Shown here: one piece after another, positions 1 to 5,714 of the stretch | Layout of the letters: every line of letters starts with the position of its first letter | Numbering within the stretch: position 1 is the stretch's first letter | Notes under the pieces: generated by a model | Told to the model about the DNA's origin: nothing | The model's database searches: none | The model's input: only the letters and a program-made list of their open reading frames with translations | DNA from: Enterocloster bolteae | GTDB lineage: Bacteria > Bacillota_A > Clostridia > Lachnospirales > Lachnospiraceae | Assembly (NCBI GenBank): GCA_021769025.1 | Contig: JAETTS010000184.1 | Location: forward strand, 1-5,714 | Reading direction: 5' to 3' | DNA length: 5,714 nucleotides | Made by a program: the position numbers and the translations under genes

Positions 1-609
1 CACTGTAACCTGAGCATTTAACTTGATCTCAAATTTTCTTCTCTCTTCCCCATAATACTTCATGTTCTTCCGGTAGAAAAAATATACAAAGGTTATACAT
101 ACAAAGAACCCGAGACATCCAATGAGGCCAATATCCTTTGCAATCACCACAAGGGCGATGCAGTAGGCGCCTACCGCCAGCACAGCACTCATAATGTCAA
201 TACCATTGACCAAAAGCCGCATGCAGGCCACGCTGTCCCCGCGGATCATGGTAAGGGCCTGCATGGATTCCCTGTGATTATGCCTTAGCAAATCTTCCTT
301 CATAAAAAGCTCATATAGGTTTACAGACAAACGCTGGGCGCCGCCATACAGCAATTGATTCATGATCCTGCTTTTGTACAGTGCAAAAATTCCTTTCAAA
401 ATGATTAAAAGGTTCATGGCAAAAACCAAAACAACAAACTCTTTCGATACATGGGCGCCGCCTACCAACTGATTCATAATGGGAAGCATCATGGAAATAC
501 CGAACAGATCCACCACAGGCGTCATAATACTCAAGATACTGTAGATGGTTAGTGTCCGTTTTCCTTTGGAATCTAATATACCAATTAAATAGATAAACAT
601 TGACTGCAT
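1..609 (-). CDS. ABC exporter, N-terminal transmembrane domain (partial, runs off left edge; PglK/MsbA-like)
   Basis: Translating the minus strand from ATG 609-607 gives 203 uninterrupted residues up to the window edge, beginning MQSMFIYLIGILDSKGKRTL. A short cytoplasmic N-terminus is followed by hydrophobic segments near residues 22-46, 58-77, 135-157 and 160-178, separated by a long polar stretch (about 80-130). This is the layout of a type IV (exporter-fold) ABC transmembrane domain. The stretch GISMMLPIMNQL (residues 37-48) resembles the first helix of PglK-like lipid-linked oligosaccharide flippases in Firmicutes. The nucleotide-binding domain (Walker A, signature, Walker B) would lie beyond the edge, so ATPase function is inferred. 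The start is chosen because GGAGAA (620-615) sits 5 nt upstream; an ATG at 622 opens a different frame that does not make a membrane protein. It is the last visible operon gene, 22 nt after a glycosyltransferase. It could instead export a peptide or another lipid. Confidence 0.8.
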   Translation of the reverse strand, partial: MQSMFIYLIGILDSKGKRTLTIYSILSIMTPVVDLFGISMMLPIMNQLVGGAHVSKEFVVLVFAMNLLIILKGIFALYKSRIMNQLLYGGAQRLSVNLYELFMKEDLLRHNHRESMQALTMIRGDSVACMRLLVNGIDIMSAVLAVGAYCIALVVIAKDIGLIGCLGFFVCITFVYFFYRKNMKYYGEERRKFEIKLNAQVTV

Positions 610-614
610 GGTTC

Positions 615-620
615 TTCTCC
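615..620 (-). promoter_or_regulatory. Ribosome binding site deciding the ABC exporter start
   Basis: GGAGAA lies 5 nt upstream of ATG 609-607, in the 22-nt gap after the preceding glycosyltransferase stop. It overlaps the out-of-frame ATG at 622-620, which makes that ATG an unlikely start and supports 609. Confidence 0.6.
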
Positions 621-631
621 ATTTTTCTTGT

Positions 632-1555
632 TCATAGGTTCTTTATGGGTTTCCCGTAGAAAGCCAAAGAAATTTTTGCCTTGGCGATCTCCATTTTTTT
701 TCTGTATCTCCTTGCTATGTCCAGCCTGCGCTGCCATTTCCAGCGCTTGATTCTTCGTATCTCCCGGATACTTCGAATATTGCATATGGTGGAGATCTCA
801 TGGATCAGTTTCTCATAATCCCTTGTCTTTTTCTCATCCTCTTTCTGGCTTAGCACCCTTCTGGAATGACTGTCCGGATGAACCCGAACACCGTACAGCC
901 TCTCGGGGATGGTGTGACATGTATAGCGATACATGTAAGGAAGCAGCATCTGGAAATTCTGTCCCACCGGGGCTTCCGGAATACGCCTTTGGGGGTATAC
1001 CGAAAAAAATTCTTTTGTTTTCAGCATATAACAACCACAGCAGACGAATGTGCGAAACTCCAACAGGTCAAAAAAAAGACGGTTTTGTTCTAAATCGCCA
1101 ATCTTTTCGTCTGACTTTGCAAGTATTCCACTGGTGTCAAAATAGTACATCAGGCTGCGGACACTGTCGCATTCCGGGTGCTCCAAAAGAAAAGCCACTC
1201 TCTTCTCAACAGAATCCTTCTCCAGTCTGTCGTCACTGTCCGGCCATATCAGATACTCGCCATGAACCAGGGGAAGGCCCTGGTTGATGGCTGCTGATGC
1301 ATTCCTGTGGGGGGCGGACACAATCTGATATTCATACCCCCGTTTGGCAAACGGCTCCCGATAACTTTCTGCAATCTCCAGCGTACGGTCATCGGACCCG
1401 TCATCCACAAGTATCATTTCCATCCATGGATAGGTCTGCCCTAACACGGATTCCAACATGGAACCAATATACTTCTCCCGGTTCCAGACAGGTGTTACAC
1501 AAGAAACCAGTCCCTTTTTCCCTTGCACTGCCTTCTCTCCTATCTTATTTTCCAT
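632..1555 (-). CDS. GT2 family glycosyltransferase with Gln-Asn at the presumed catalytic-base site
   Basis: This 307-residue protein is a soluble or membrane-associated GT-A fold glycosyltransferase, predicted to transfer a sugar from a nucleotide-sugar donor onto a lipid-linked glycan at the cytoplasmic face. Visible motifs are the N-terminal strand VSCVTPVWN (17-25), the nucleotide-binding LVDDGSDD (49-56), NASAAINQGL (85-94) and the metal-binding DXD-type WPDSDD (104-109). Downstream, VGQNFQMLLP (197-206) falls where many GT2 enzymes have an acidic ED pair supplying the base; here the pair is Gln-Asn. FVCCGCYML (170-178) holds three close cysteines. The C-terminal 60 residues are strongly basic, rich in Arg and Lys, which suits contact with the membrane surface. 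It overlaps the flippase gene by 11 nt, and AGAGGAAAG (1573-1565) within that gene serves as its ribosome binding site. It is clearly less related to the two GT2 genes at the right end. Donor and acceptor sugars cannot be told from sequence. Confidence 0.9.
   Translation of the reverse strand: MENKIGEKAVQGKKGLVSCVTPVWNREKYIGSMLESVLGQTYPWMEMILVDDGSDDRTLEIAESYREPFAKRGYEYQIVSAPHRNASAAINQGLPLVHGEYLIWPDSDDRLEKDSVEKRVAFLLEHPECDSVRSLMYYFDTSGILAKSDEKIGDLEQNRLFFDLLEFRTFVCCGCYMLKTKEFFSVYPQRRIPEAPVGQNFQMLLPYMYRYTCHTIPERLYGVRVHPDSHSRRVLSQKEDEKKTRDYEKLIHEISTICNIRSIREIRRIKRWKWQRRLDIARRYRKKMEIAKAKISLAFYGKPIKNL
1545..1555 (-). promoter_or_regulatory. 11-nt gene overlap, flippase stop / glycosyltransferase start
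   Basis: The glycosyltransferase ATG (1555-1553) lies inside the last codons of the flippase gene, whose TAA is at 1547-1545. The flippase ends L-Y-G-K in one frame while M-E-N-K begins in another. The arrangement suggests translational coupling, which is an inference from spacing. Confidence 0.7.
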
Positions 1556-3095
1556 ATAGCGGTTCTTTCCTCTTTCGTTTCGTCAATTGGTTCAGCAAGT
1601 CTATGCTTTCCTTCCATTCTGTCCTTCTGCGATATGCCATAAAAAGAAGCCCGTTGGGGACAAGACAGCAGATGATTCCCCTCACAAAAAATGTCCCCCA
1701 TTGAGACAGATGAATGAGCCTGCACAGGCTGTATGTGACAACACATACCCCAAAAGCAAATACCGTATACCGAAGCAATCCCCTCAGATAAGAACAGAGC
1801 TGTTCCTTCTCAAATACAGTGGTAAAAAGATTGTGCAACAGCCAGGGCATTCCTACGAAAACCATGGACAGTACCGTGGACAGAAGCACCCCGTATATCC
1901 CCCAGTAACGGACCATGACCAGGTTCATACCTAAATTGGTAAGAGCCGTGACCAATGGACGGAAGCGGTCTTTATGCCAGATCCCTGCCGCGTCTTTGTA
2001 GGTATTCAACAGCTGATTGATCTCATATACAAAGTAATAGACGCAAAAGCAGATCACCGCGTCAAACTCCAACATGAAGGAGTTGCCAACCCACAATTCC
2101 ATAAACGGCTGGTAAAGGCACAACAGACAGGCGGCGCAGACCCCGCCGATCCAACAGGTCAGAAAGGTAAGTCTCTTTAAGTCCTTGAAATTCTTCTCCT
2201 TTGACTCGACAAGGATGCTGTTGCCAATCCCTGCCATGCAAGCATGGAACAGGATGGCCACAAAGCCGATGACCGATGTCAGGATAAAATAATAATTCTG
2301 GTATACCGCAAGCACTGTCAGCCCCAGAAAGGAAGAAATCACAATGGTATCCGCTGAGTTTACAATGACTGCACCGATCTTCGATGTGAATAAGTCGCGG
2401 ATTCTGTGGCTGATCTCTGTGACAGCAGCTTGATCCAGTTTGCCTCTGGGAGCGTATTCCGGGAACATCTTAGTTACCACCCTTGCTGTCACAAGGTTTG
2501 ATACTGCCTGGGACAGCAGCATAACCATCAGATACAGATAGTAGTTTCTGAAAACCATCAATACCATAAGCTGCAGGCCATATTGCATGGTATTGACGAT
2601 CAGCGTTATTTTGCTTGCGATATCATTTCTCTGATGAGCCTGCAAAAGGCAGTTCTTGTATGCAAAGAGCCAGTAGGAGAGAACCGTTGCTCCCAGGTTC
2701 AACAAATAAAGAATAGAAAGGTTCATCCCCGCAGGTATATCTCCATGAACCAACCGGGGGATCATGGGCAAAAGGAGCACCCCGATGGCGGCAATCACCC
2801 CGCCGATGATCCGATAGTACAACCGATAAAGGCGCATCAGCCCGCAGATAGCGGCATAGTCATCCTCTATGATCGGTTTATACATGCTGTAAACCATGGC
2901 GGATCCTACTCCCAGCTCCGCTAAGTTCAGTACCTGCAAGACAGAGGCAAACAGGCTGTTTAACCCCAGGTACGGAACCCCCATAAAATGAATCATAACC
3001 GTCCGCATCAAAAAAGGAACGATTGTCTGATACAATTTTAACATGCCTCCAAAAATCACATTTCTCCCGGCATTTCTGGTACGTTCTATCTTCAT
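1545..3095 (-). CDS. Wzx-type polysaccharide flippase (MOP superfamily, PST family)
   Basis: This 516-residue integral membrane protein is very hydrophobic, with about 12 to 14 predicted membrane segments spread along its whole length, as expected for a PST/Wzx flippase; the length is slightly above the usual 420-500. Such proteins move undecaprenyl-diphosphate-linked repeat units from the cytoplasmic to the outer face. The N-terminus has the basic cytoplasmic start MKIERTRNAGRNVIFGG, then a first helix with RTVMIHFMG (31-39). ELGVGSAMVYSMYKPI (60-75) is a conserved-looking early loop and helix typical of Firmicutes members of this family. A loop near residues 210-235 is charged, and the tail ends KRKRKEPLYGK. 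The start is supported by AGAGGTGA (3112-3105), 9 nt upstream. It lies 30 nt after the pyruvyl transferase family gene and overlaps the next glycosyltransferase gene. A MOP-family exporter of another substrate is possible, but the neighbouring genes argue for glycan. I avoid the symbol wzx because the glycan is unknown. Confidence 0.9.
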   Translation of the reverse strand: MKIERTRNAGRNVIFGGMLKLYQTIVPFLMRTVMIHFMGVPYLGLNSLFASVLQVLNLAELGVGSAMVYSMYKPIIEDDYAAICGLMRLYRLYYRIIGGVIAAIGVLLLPMIPRLVHGDIPAGMNLSILYLLNLGATVLSYWLFAYKNCLLQAHQRNDIASKITLIVNTMQYGLQLMVLMVFRNYYLYLMVMLLSQAVSNLVTARVVTKMFPEYAPRGKLDQAAVTEISHRIRDLFTSKIGAVIVNSADTIVISSFLGLTVLAVYQNYYFILTSVIGFVAILFHACMAGIGNSILVESKEKNFKDLKRLTFLTCWIGGVCAACLLCLYQPFMELWVGNSFMLEFDAVICFCVYYFVYEINQLLNTYKDAAGIWHKDRFRPLVTALTNLGMNLVMVRYWGIYGVLLSTVLSMVFVGMPWLLHNLFTTVFEKEQLCSYLRGLLRYTVFAFGVCVVTYSLCRLIHLSQWGTFFVRGIICCLVPNGLLFMAYRRRTEWKESIDLLNQLTKRKRKEPLYGK

Positions 3096-3104
3096 ACTTC
3101 CGAT

Positions 3105-3112
3105 TCACCTCT
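3105..3112 (-). promoter_or_regulatory. Strong ribosome binding site of the flippase gene
   Basis: AGAGGTGA is followed by 9 nt and then ATG 3095-3093. It is the best Shine-Dalgarno match in the window and lies in the 30-nt gap after the pyruvyl transferase stop, so the flippase probably initiates independently rather than by coupling. Confidence 0.65.
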
Positions 3113-3125
3113 ACAGGTTCTTCCC

Positions 3126-4229
3126 CTATTGCATATCCATAGACCCCTTCAAAAAACGGATCACCTTTTGCCGTTCCATCTCCAGGATCCGGTGGCCGGC
3201 CTCATAGCTGCATTCATCCATTTCATTTTCAATGCCGCTGTTTTTGTATTTGCGCTTCAGATCGAATGTGTCCAGGAATGTATCGATTCGGGACATCATG
3301 TCAATGCCAAGGCCTTCCCGCGGGTACACCAGAAACGGCTTACCAAATAGAAAAGAAAATACGCATCCATGAAAAGAATCCGTCAGAACCAGGTCTGCAT
3401 GATCCAGCAAGTAGATGAACTGTCCCGGTCCCAGGACGTACAGTTCCGGTTTCCCGCGATCCATAAGAGAAAGCACCCGTTTCTTCTTTCCGGCTAAGAT
3501 ACGGTCAAGATCCATTATGGCCTGCCTGGACAAATCGCCTAAAAAATAGGTAAGGACATAGGGGGTGTCCGTGTCCACATTCCTGCAAGGTCTTTTTGAA
3601 ATGTTTCTCCATTCCTCCGGTTCAAGCATCAAGGTGGGATCAATCAAAACCTCCGCCGTCTTGCCTGTAAGTTCCTTTATGATCTTGGCCCCGGCCCTCT
3701 CCCTTACGGAAAGGCTGGAAAACGCGGCCAGATGCTGCCGAAACCAGGGCTTCCACTCCTCTGGCAGTTCACCAATGCCAAAGCTGGGAGAAAAACATAC
3801 TTTCTTGGCCGGCTCTGTGAATGTAAGCAAGAACAGGTCCTTTTTTAACGGATGGGAAGAATACCATGTAGGATTCCAGACCTGGTCGGATCCCACCACA
3901 AAATAATCGGCATCCTGGATATCCCCAATTCTTTTTATGTTCTTTGTCTTGATGTATTCCCTGTTAAACTGTTCAAATGCAGATACTTTTAAACGGTATT
4001 CCTTCCAATCCTCTTTATCCCCTCTTCCATAGGATCCCCTCATCAGCCGCAGGATATGCTTCAGCCTGTTTTTCGGCGAGAGAATGCTTGCTTCAAAGGA
4101 CAAGGTTGTTGCCTCTGCGCCAAGTTTCCTTAAGGTCTCCTGCACCGCATAATTCTGCAGCCGGTTTCCGTAATTGGGAATGGGATCGTATATGGTGATG
4201 ATGCTGGTGGAAATTCGTTTGGGATTCAT
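3126..4229 (-). CDS. Polysaccharide pyruvyl transferase family protein
   Basis: This 367-residue cytoplasmic protein matches the PS_pyruv_trans family (CsaB-like), whose characterised members transfer a pyruvate ketal from phosphoenolpyruvate onto a sugar of a lipid-linked or cell-wall glycan. Visible landmarks are NYGNRLQNYAV (19-29) near the N-terminus, VVGSDQVWNPTW (111-122), SVRER (174-178), DPTL (197-200) in the second half, and the C-terminal block running from GPGQ (267-270) through HADLVLTDSFHG (277-288). The last carries the Ser-Phe-His-Gly signature seen in the family. Length is normal and no motif is broken. The start overlaps the upstream GT2 stop as ATGA, with GAGG about 9 nt upstream (GAGGAAACCATT before ATG). 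Its place between glycosyltransferases and a flippase fits modification of the repeat unit before export. Many family members have never been tested, so pyruvylation itself, and the sugar modified, are inferred. Confidence 0.88.
   Translation of the reverse strand: MNPKRISTSIITIYDPIPNYGNRLQNYAVQETLRKLGAEATTLSFEASILSPKNRLKHILRLMRGSYGRGDKEDWKEYRLKVSAFEQFNREYIKTKNIKRIGDIQDADYFVVGSDQVWNPTWYSSHPLKKDLFLLTFTEPAKKVCFSPSFGIGELPEEWKPWFRQHLAAFSSLSVRERAGAKIIKELTGKTAEVLIDPTLMLEPEEWRNISKRPCRNVDTDTPYVLTYFLGDLSRQAIMDLDRILAGKKKRVLSLMDRGKPELYVLGPGQFIYLLDHADLVLTDSFHGCVFSFLFGKPFLVYPREGLGIDMMSRIDTFLDTFDLKRKYKNSGIENEMDECSYEAGHRILEMERQKVIRFLKGSMDMQ
4226..4229 (-). promoter_or_regulatory. ATGA start/stop overlap
   Basis: The four bases ATGA contain the pyruvyl transferase family gene start (ATG 4229-4227) and the end of the preceding GT2 gene (TGA 4228-4226). 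This is a classic arrangement for translational coupling and supports both gene boundaries. Confidence 0.8.
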
Positions 4230-5224
4230 AATGGTTTCCTCGTATCATGATACATCTGGCGCAGGTTATCCAATACTCGATACAATGCAGGGGTGTAAAA
4301 GCAGGCCATAAACAACAGTTTTCTCTCAAAAGAAACGCGCCGAAACAGCGGACTTCGAAGCTCAACAGCTGCCTGTCTCTTCAGTTCCCGATATCTGGTT
4401 TTATTCTTTACTTCCTTCATCTTTAAGAACGTCTTCTTCATATAGCGAAGGTAAATCCGCTCCCATGCCATAGCATACACAAGATGGTTCTTTTGATACT
4501 CCCTGTCCCTTATCACCTTGGCATATTGAAAATAATTTCGGTTTTCCATGGCTGACAGGGAATGGGAGACGCTTTCCGGATAGATCCGGTAGTAGTACCA
4601 TCCTTGTTTTGAATAGGACATCCGGATAGGTTTGGAGATCATATGGTACATGAATAAAGTGTCCTCCCCATAAGCCAACGTTTCATTGAACCGCTGGGAT
4701 CCGATACAGTCTCTCCGAAGCAGTCCTCCTACCCGCATCAGGGACAGCATTTCCCTTGTGTGAAACCACCGTTTGAGTTCCTCATGTTCCACAATCTGCC
4801 ATTGGGGTCTTTCATCCTCTTTGAATATCTTCCTTATCTGTTCCTCCAAATGCCGGGTGTCCTGCTCCAGGCAGCGATATAAGACCAATTCTGTGTGATG
4901 GGTCTCGGCCTGCTTTACCCCTTCCTCTATCAGCAACGGATGGATGCTGTCGTCACTGTCCAGGAAAAAAAGGTAGTCTCCCTCTGCCTGGTCGATCCCT
5001 TTGTTTCTGGCGGATGACACGCCTTTATTCTCCTGGCAAAAAATCTGTATCCGGCTGTCCCTCTCTCCCAATCGTTGGCATATGTCCAGGCTGTGATCCG
5101 TAGACCCATCATCGATAATCAGGATCTGCAGGTTGGGATACGTCTGTTGGACTGCTGACAGCACACACTGCTCTACATACTGTTCTGAATTGTACACAGG
5201 TATAATGACTGATACTTTCTTCAT
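4226..5224 (-). CDS. GT2 family glycosyltransferase (EpsJ/CpsJ-like), complete
   Basis: A 332-residue GT-A fold glycosyltransferase that starts directly with its catalytic domain: VSVIIPVYN (4-12), nucleotide-binding IIDDGSTD (36-43), NKGVSSARNKGI (66-77), the metal-binding LDSDD (88-92) and a GED (186-188) that supplies the usual acidic base. WYYYR (209-213) follows, then a Lys/Arg-rich C-terminal region of about 120 residues with a short hydrophobic stretch LLFMACFYTPALY near residue 305, which may bind the membrane. All expected motifs are intact. It probably adds one sugar to the growing lipid-linked repeat unit, donor and linkage unknown. The ATG start places the first beta strand at residue 4, as normal; the ribosome binding site is moderate (AGGAAG about 10 nt upstream), while a stronger GGAGG lies further back. 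It overlaps the pyruvyl transferase family gene and follows a paralogous GT2 gene after 42 nt. Over the shared C-terminal region the two proteins are identical at just over half of positions by eye. Confidence 0.93.
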   Translation of the reverse strand: MKKVSVIIPVYNSEQYVEQCVLSAVQQTYPNLQILIIDDGSTDHSLDICQRLGERDSRIQIFCQENKGVSSARNKGIDQAEGDYLFFLDSDDSIHPLLIEEGVKQAETHHTELVLYRCLEQDTRHLEEQIRKIFKEDERPQWQIVEHEELKRWFHTREMLSLMRVGGLLRRDCIGSQRFNETLAYGEDTLFMYHMISKPIRMSYSKQGWYYYRIYPESVSHSLSAMENRNYFQYAKVIRDREYQKNHLVYAMAWERIYLRYMKKTFLKMKEVKNKTRYRELKRQAAVELRSPLFRRVSFERKLLFMACFYTPALYRVLDNLRQMYHDTRKPL

Positions 5225-5266
5225 GCTCTCTTTCTTCCTGTCTTTCCTCCATCCAGCCTGTTCTCA

Positions 5267-5714
5267 TCAGGCCGGATTTCCCTTTCTAATGGTTTTATAG
5301 AGCGGCCGCAATCGTTCCAACACCCCATAGACGGCCGGAAAAGAAAAACAACAATACAACAAGAGCCTTCTTCGTAGTGGCAGCATCTTGAATAATGGGC
5401 TCTTGCTTTCGGCCAGTGCCTGGCTCTTTAGTTCCTGACTTCGGCGCTTGTTTTTCGCTTTTTTCATTTTCAAGAAAGCTTTTTTCATGGAAAAGAGAAC
5501 CGTACCTTCCCACTCTATGGCGTATCGAAGGTTTCCTTTCCCATACTCACGATCTCGTATGATCTGCGCATATCGATAAAAGCTTTGATCTCCTGTGACA
5601 GAAAGGGAGTGGGTGATACTTTCCTGATTGGTTCTGTAATAGTACCAGCCTTGTCCGGAATAGGCCATACGAACCTGCCTGGAAATCAGATGATACATGA
5701 ACAATGCATCCTCT
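5267..5714 (-). CDS. GT2 family glycosyltransferase, C-terminal part (partial, gene starts beyond right edge)
   Basis: About 149 C-terminal residues of a GT2 enzyme are visible, ending in TGA at 5269-5267. The frame is open to the edge and begins EDALFMYHLISR; the base before it fits a Gly codon, so it most likely reads GED, the catalytic-base motif. It therefore continues upstream rather than starting at the internal TTG (5704). QGWYYYR, IIRDREYGK and MKKAFLKMK align without gaps to the downstream GT2 gene at 4226-5224, with just over half the residues identical. The rest is rich in Lys and Arg, with a hydrophobic stretch LLLYCCFSFPAVYGVL near the end. The nucleotide-binding and DXD motifs are outside the window. 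Its job is presumably addition of a sugar to the same glycan as its neighbour, perhaps at a different position. The pair looks like an old tandem duplication that has since diverged. Confidence 0.88.
   Translation of the reverse strand, partial: EDALFMYHLISRQVRMAYSGQGWYYYRTNQESITHSLSVTGDQSFYRYAQIIRDREYGKGNLRYAIEWEGTVLFSMKKAFLKMKKAKNKRRSQELKSQALAESKSPLFKMLPLRRRLLLYCCFSFPAVYGVLERLRPLYKTIRKGNPA

Noticed and set aside
311..622. Minus-strand open frame of 103 codons starting at ATG 622
   Set aside because: It overlaps the ABC exporter gene in another frame. Its translation has no membrane segments and looks like out-of-frame translation, and the ATG falls inside the ribosome binding site of the 609 start.
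823..1287. Plus-strand open frame of 154 codons
   Set aside because: It lies entirely antisense to the clear GT2 gene at 632-1555; the translation is Cys/Pro/Ser-rich with no recognisable domain. The same applies to the plus-strand frame at 1297-1704, which is antisense to that GT2 gene and the flippase end.
5256..5272. Small inverted repeat (GCCTG, 7-nt loop, CAGGC) at the end of the right-hand GT2 gene
   Set aside because: The stem has only 5 base pairs, it overlaps the stop codon, and no T-run follows in the minus-strand direction, so it is not a credible terminator.
5267..5704. A short separate gene starting at TTG 5704
   Set aside because: The frame stays open to the window edge, and the residues before the TTG (E-D-A) match the catalytic motif of the paralogous GT2, so this is the 3' part of a longer gene.
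1..5714. CRISPR arrays, tRNA or rRNA genes, insertion sequences, riboswitches
   Set aside because: Coding sequence fills nearly the whole window, gaps are at most 42 nt, and I saw no spaced direct repeats, transposase motifs or structured RNA candidates.

Overview
The window looks like the middle of a surface or exopolysaccharide biosynthesis operon from a low-to-moderate-GC Gram-positive bacterium. Purine-rich AGGAGG-type ribosome binding sites, tight gene packing and protein sequence style suggest a clostridial gut-type organism such as a Lachnospiraceae member. This placement is inferred from style; there is no rRNA or marker gene to confirm it.

All six genes lie on the minus strand and are read from high to low coordinates. 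In transcription order they are: (1) the C-terminal part of a GT2 glycosyltransferase that enters from the right edge (5714-5267); (2) a complete GT2 glycosyltransferase paralogous to it (5224-4226); (3) a polysaccharide pyruvyl transferase family protein (4229-3126); (4) a Wzx-type flippase of the MOP superfamily (3095-1545); (5) a second, distantly related GT2 glycosyltransferase (1555-632); (6) the N-terminal membrane part of an ABC exporter that leaves through the left edge (609-1). Junctions are 42 nt, a 4-nt ATGA overlap, 30 nt, an 11-nt overlap and 22 nt. No gap is large enough for an obvious promoter, and no terminator is visible, so this is one transcription unit that continues beyond both edges.

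The likely joint function is assembly of a decorated oligosaccharide repeat unit on a lipid carrier at the inner face of the membrane. The GT2 enzymes add sugars, the pyruvyl transferase family protein may add an acidic ketal, and the flippase moves the lipid-linked unit outward. The role of the ABC exporter is less clear: it may be a second lipid-linked sugar flippase (PglK-like) or may export something else. The initiating sugar-phosphate transferase, polymerase and chain-length control genes are not in this window.

I do not see a previously undescribed system here. The points most worth a second look are the tandem GT2 paralogues, the Asn in place of the usual acidic residue at the presumed catalytic-base position of the 632-1555 glycosyltransferase, and the presence of two different membrane translocators in one operon.
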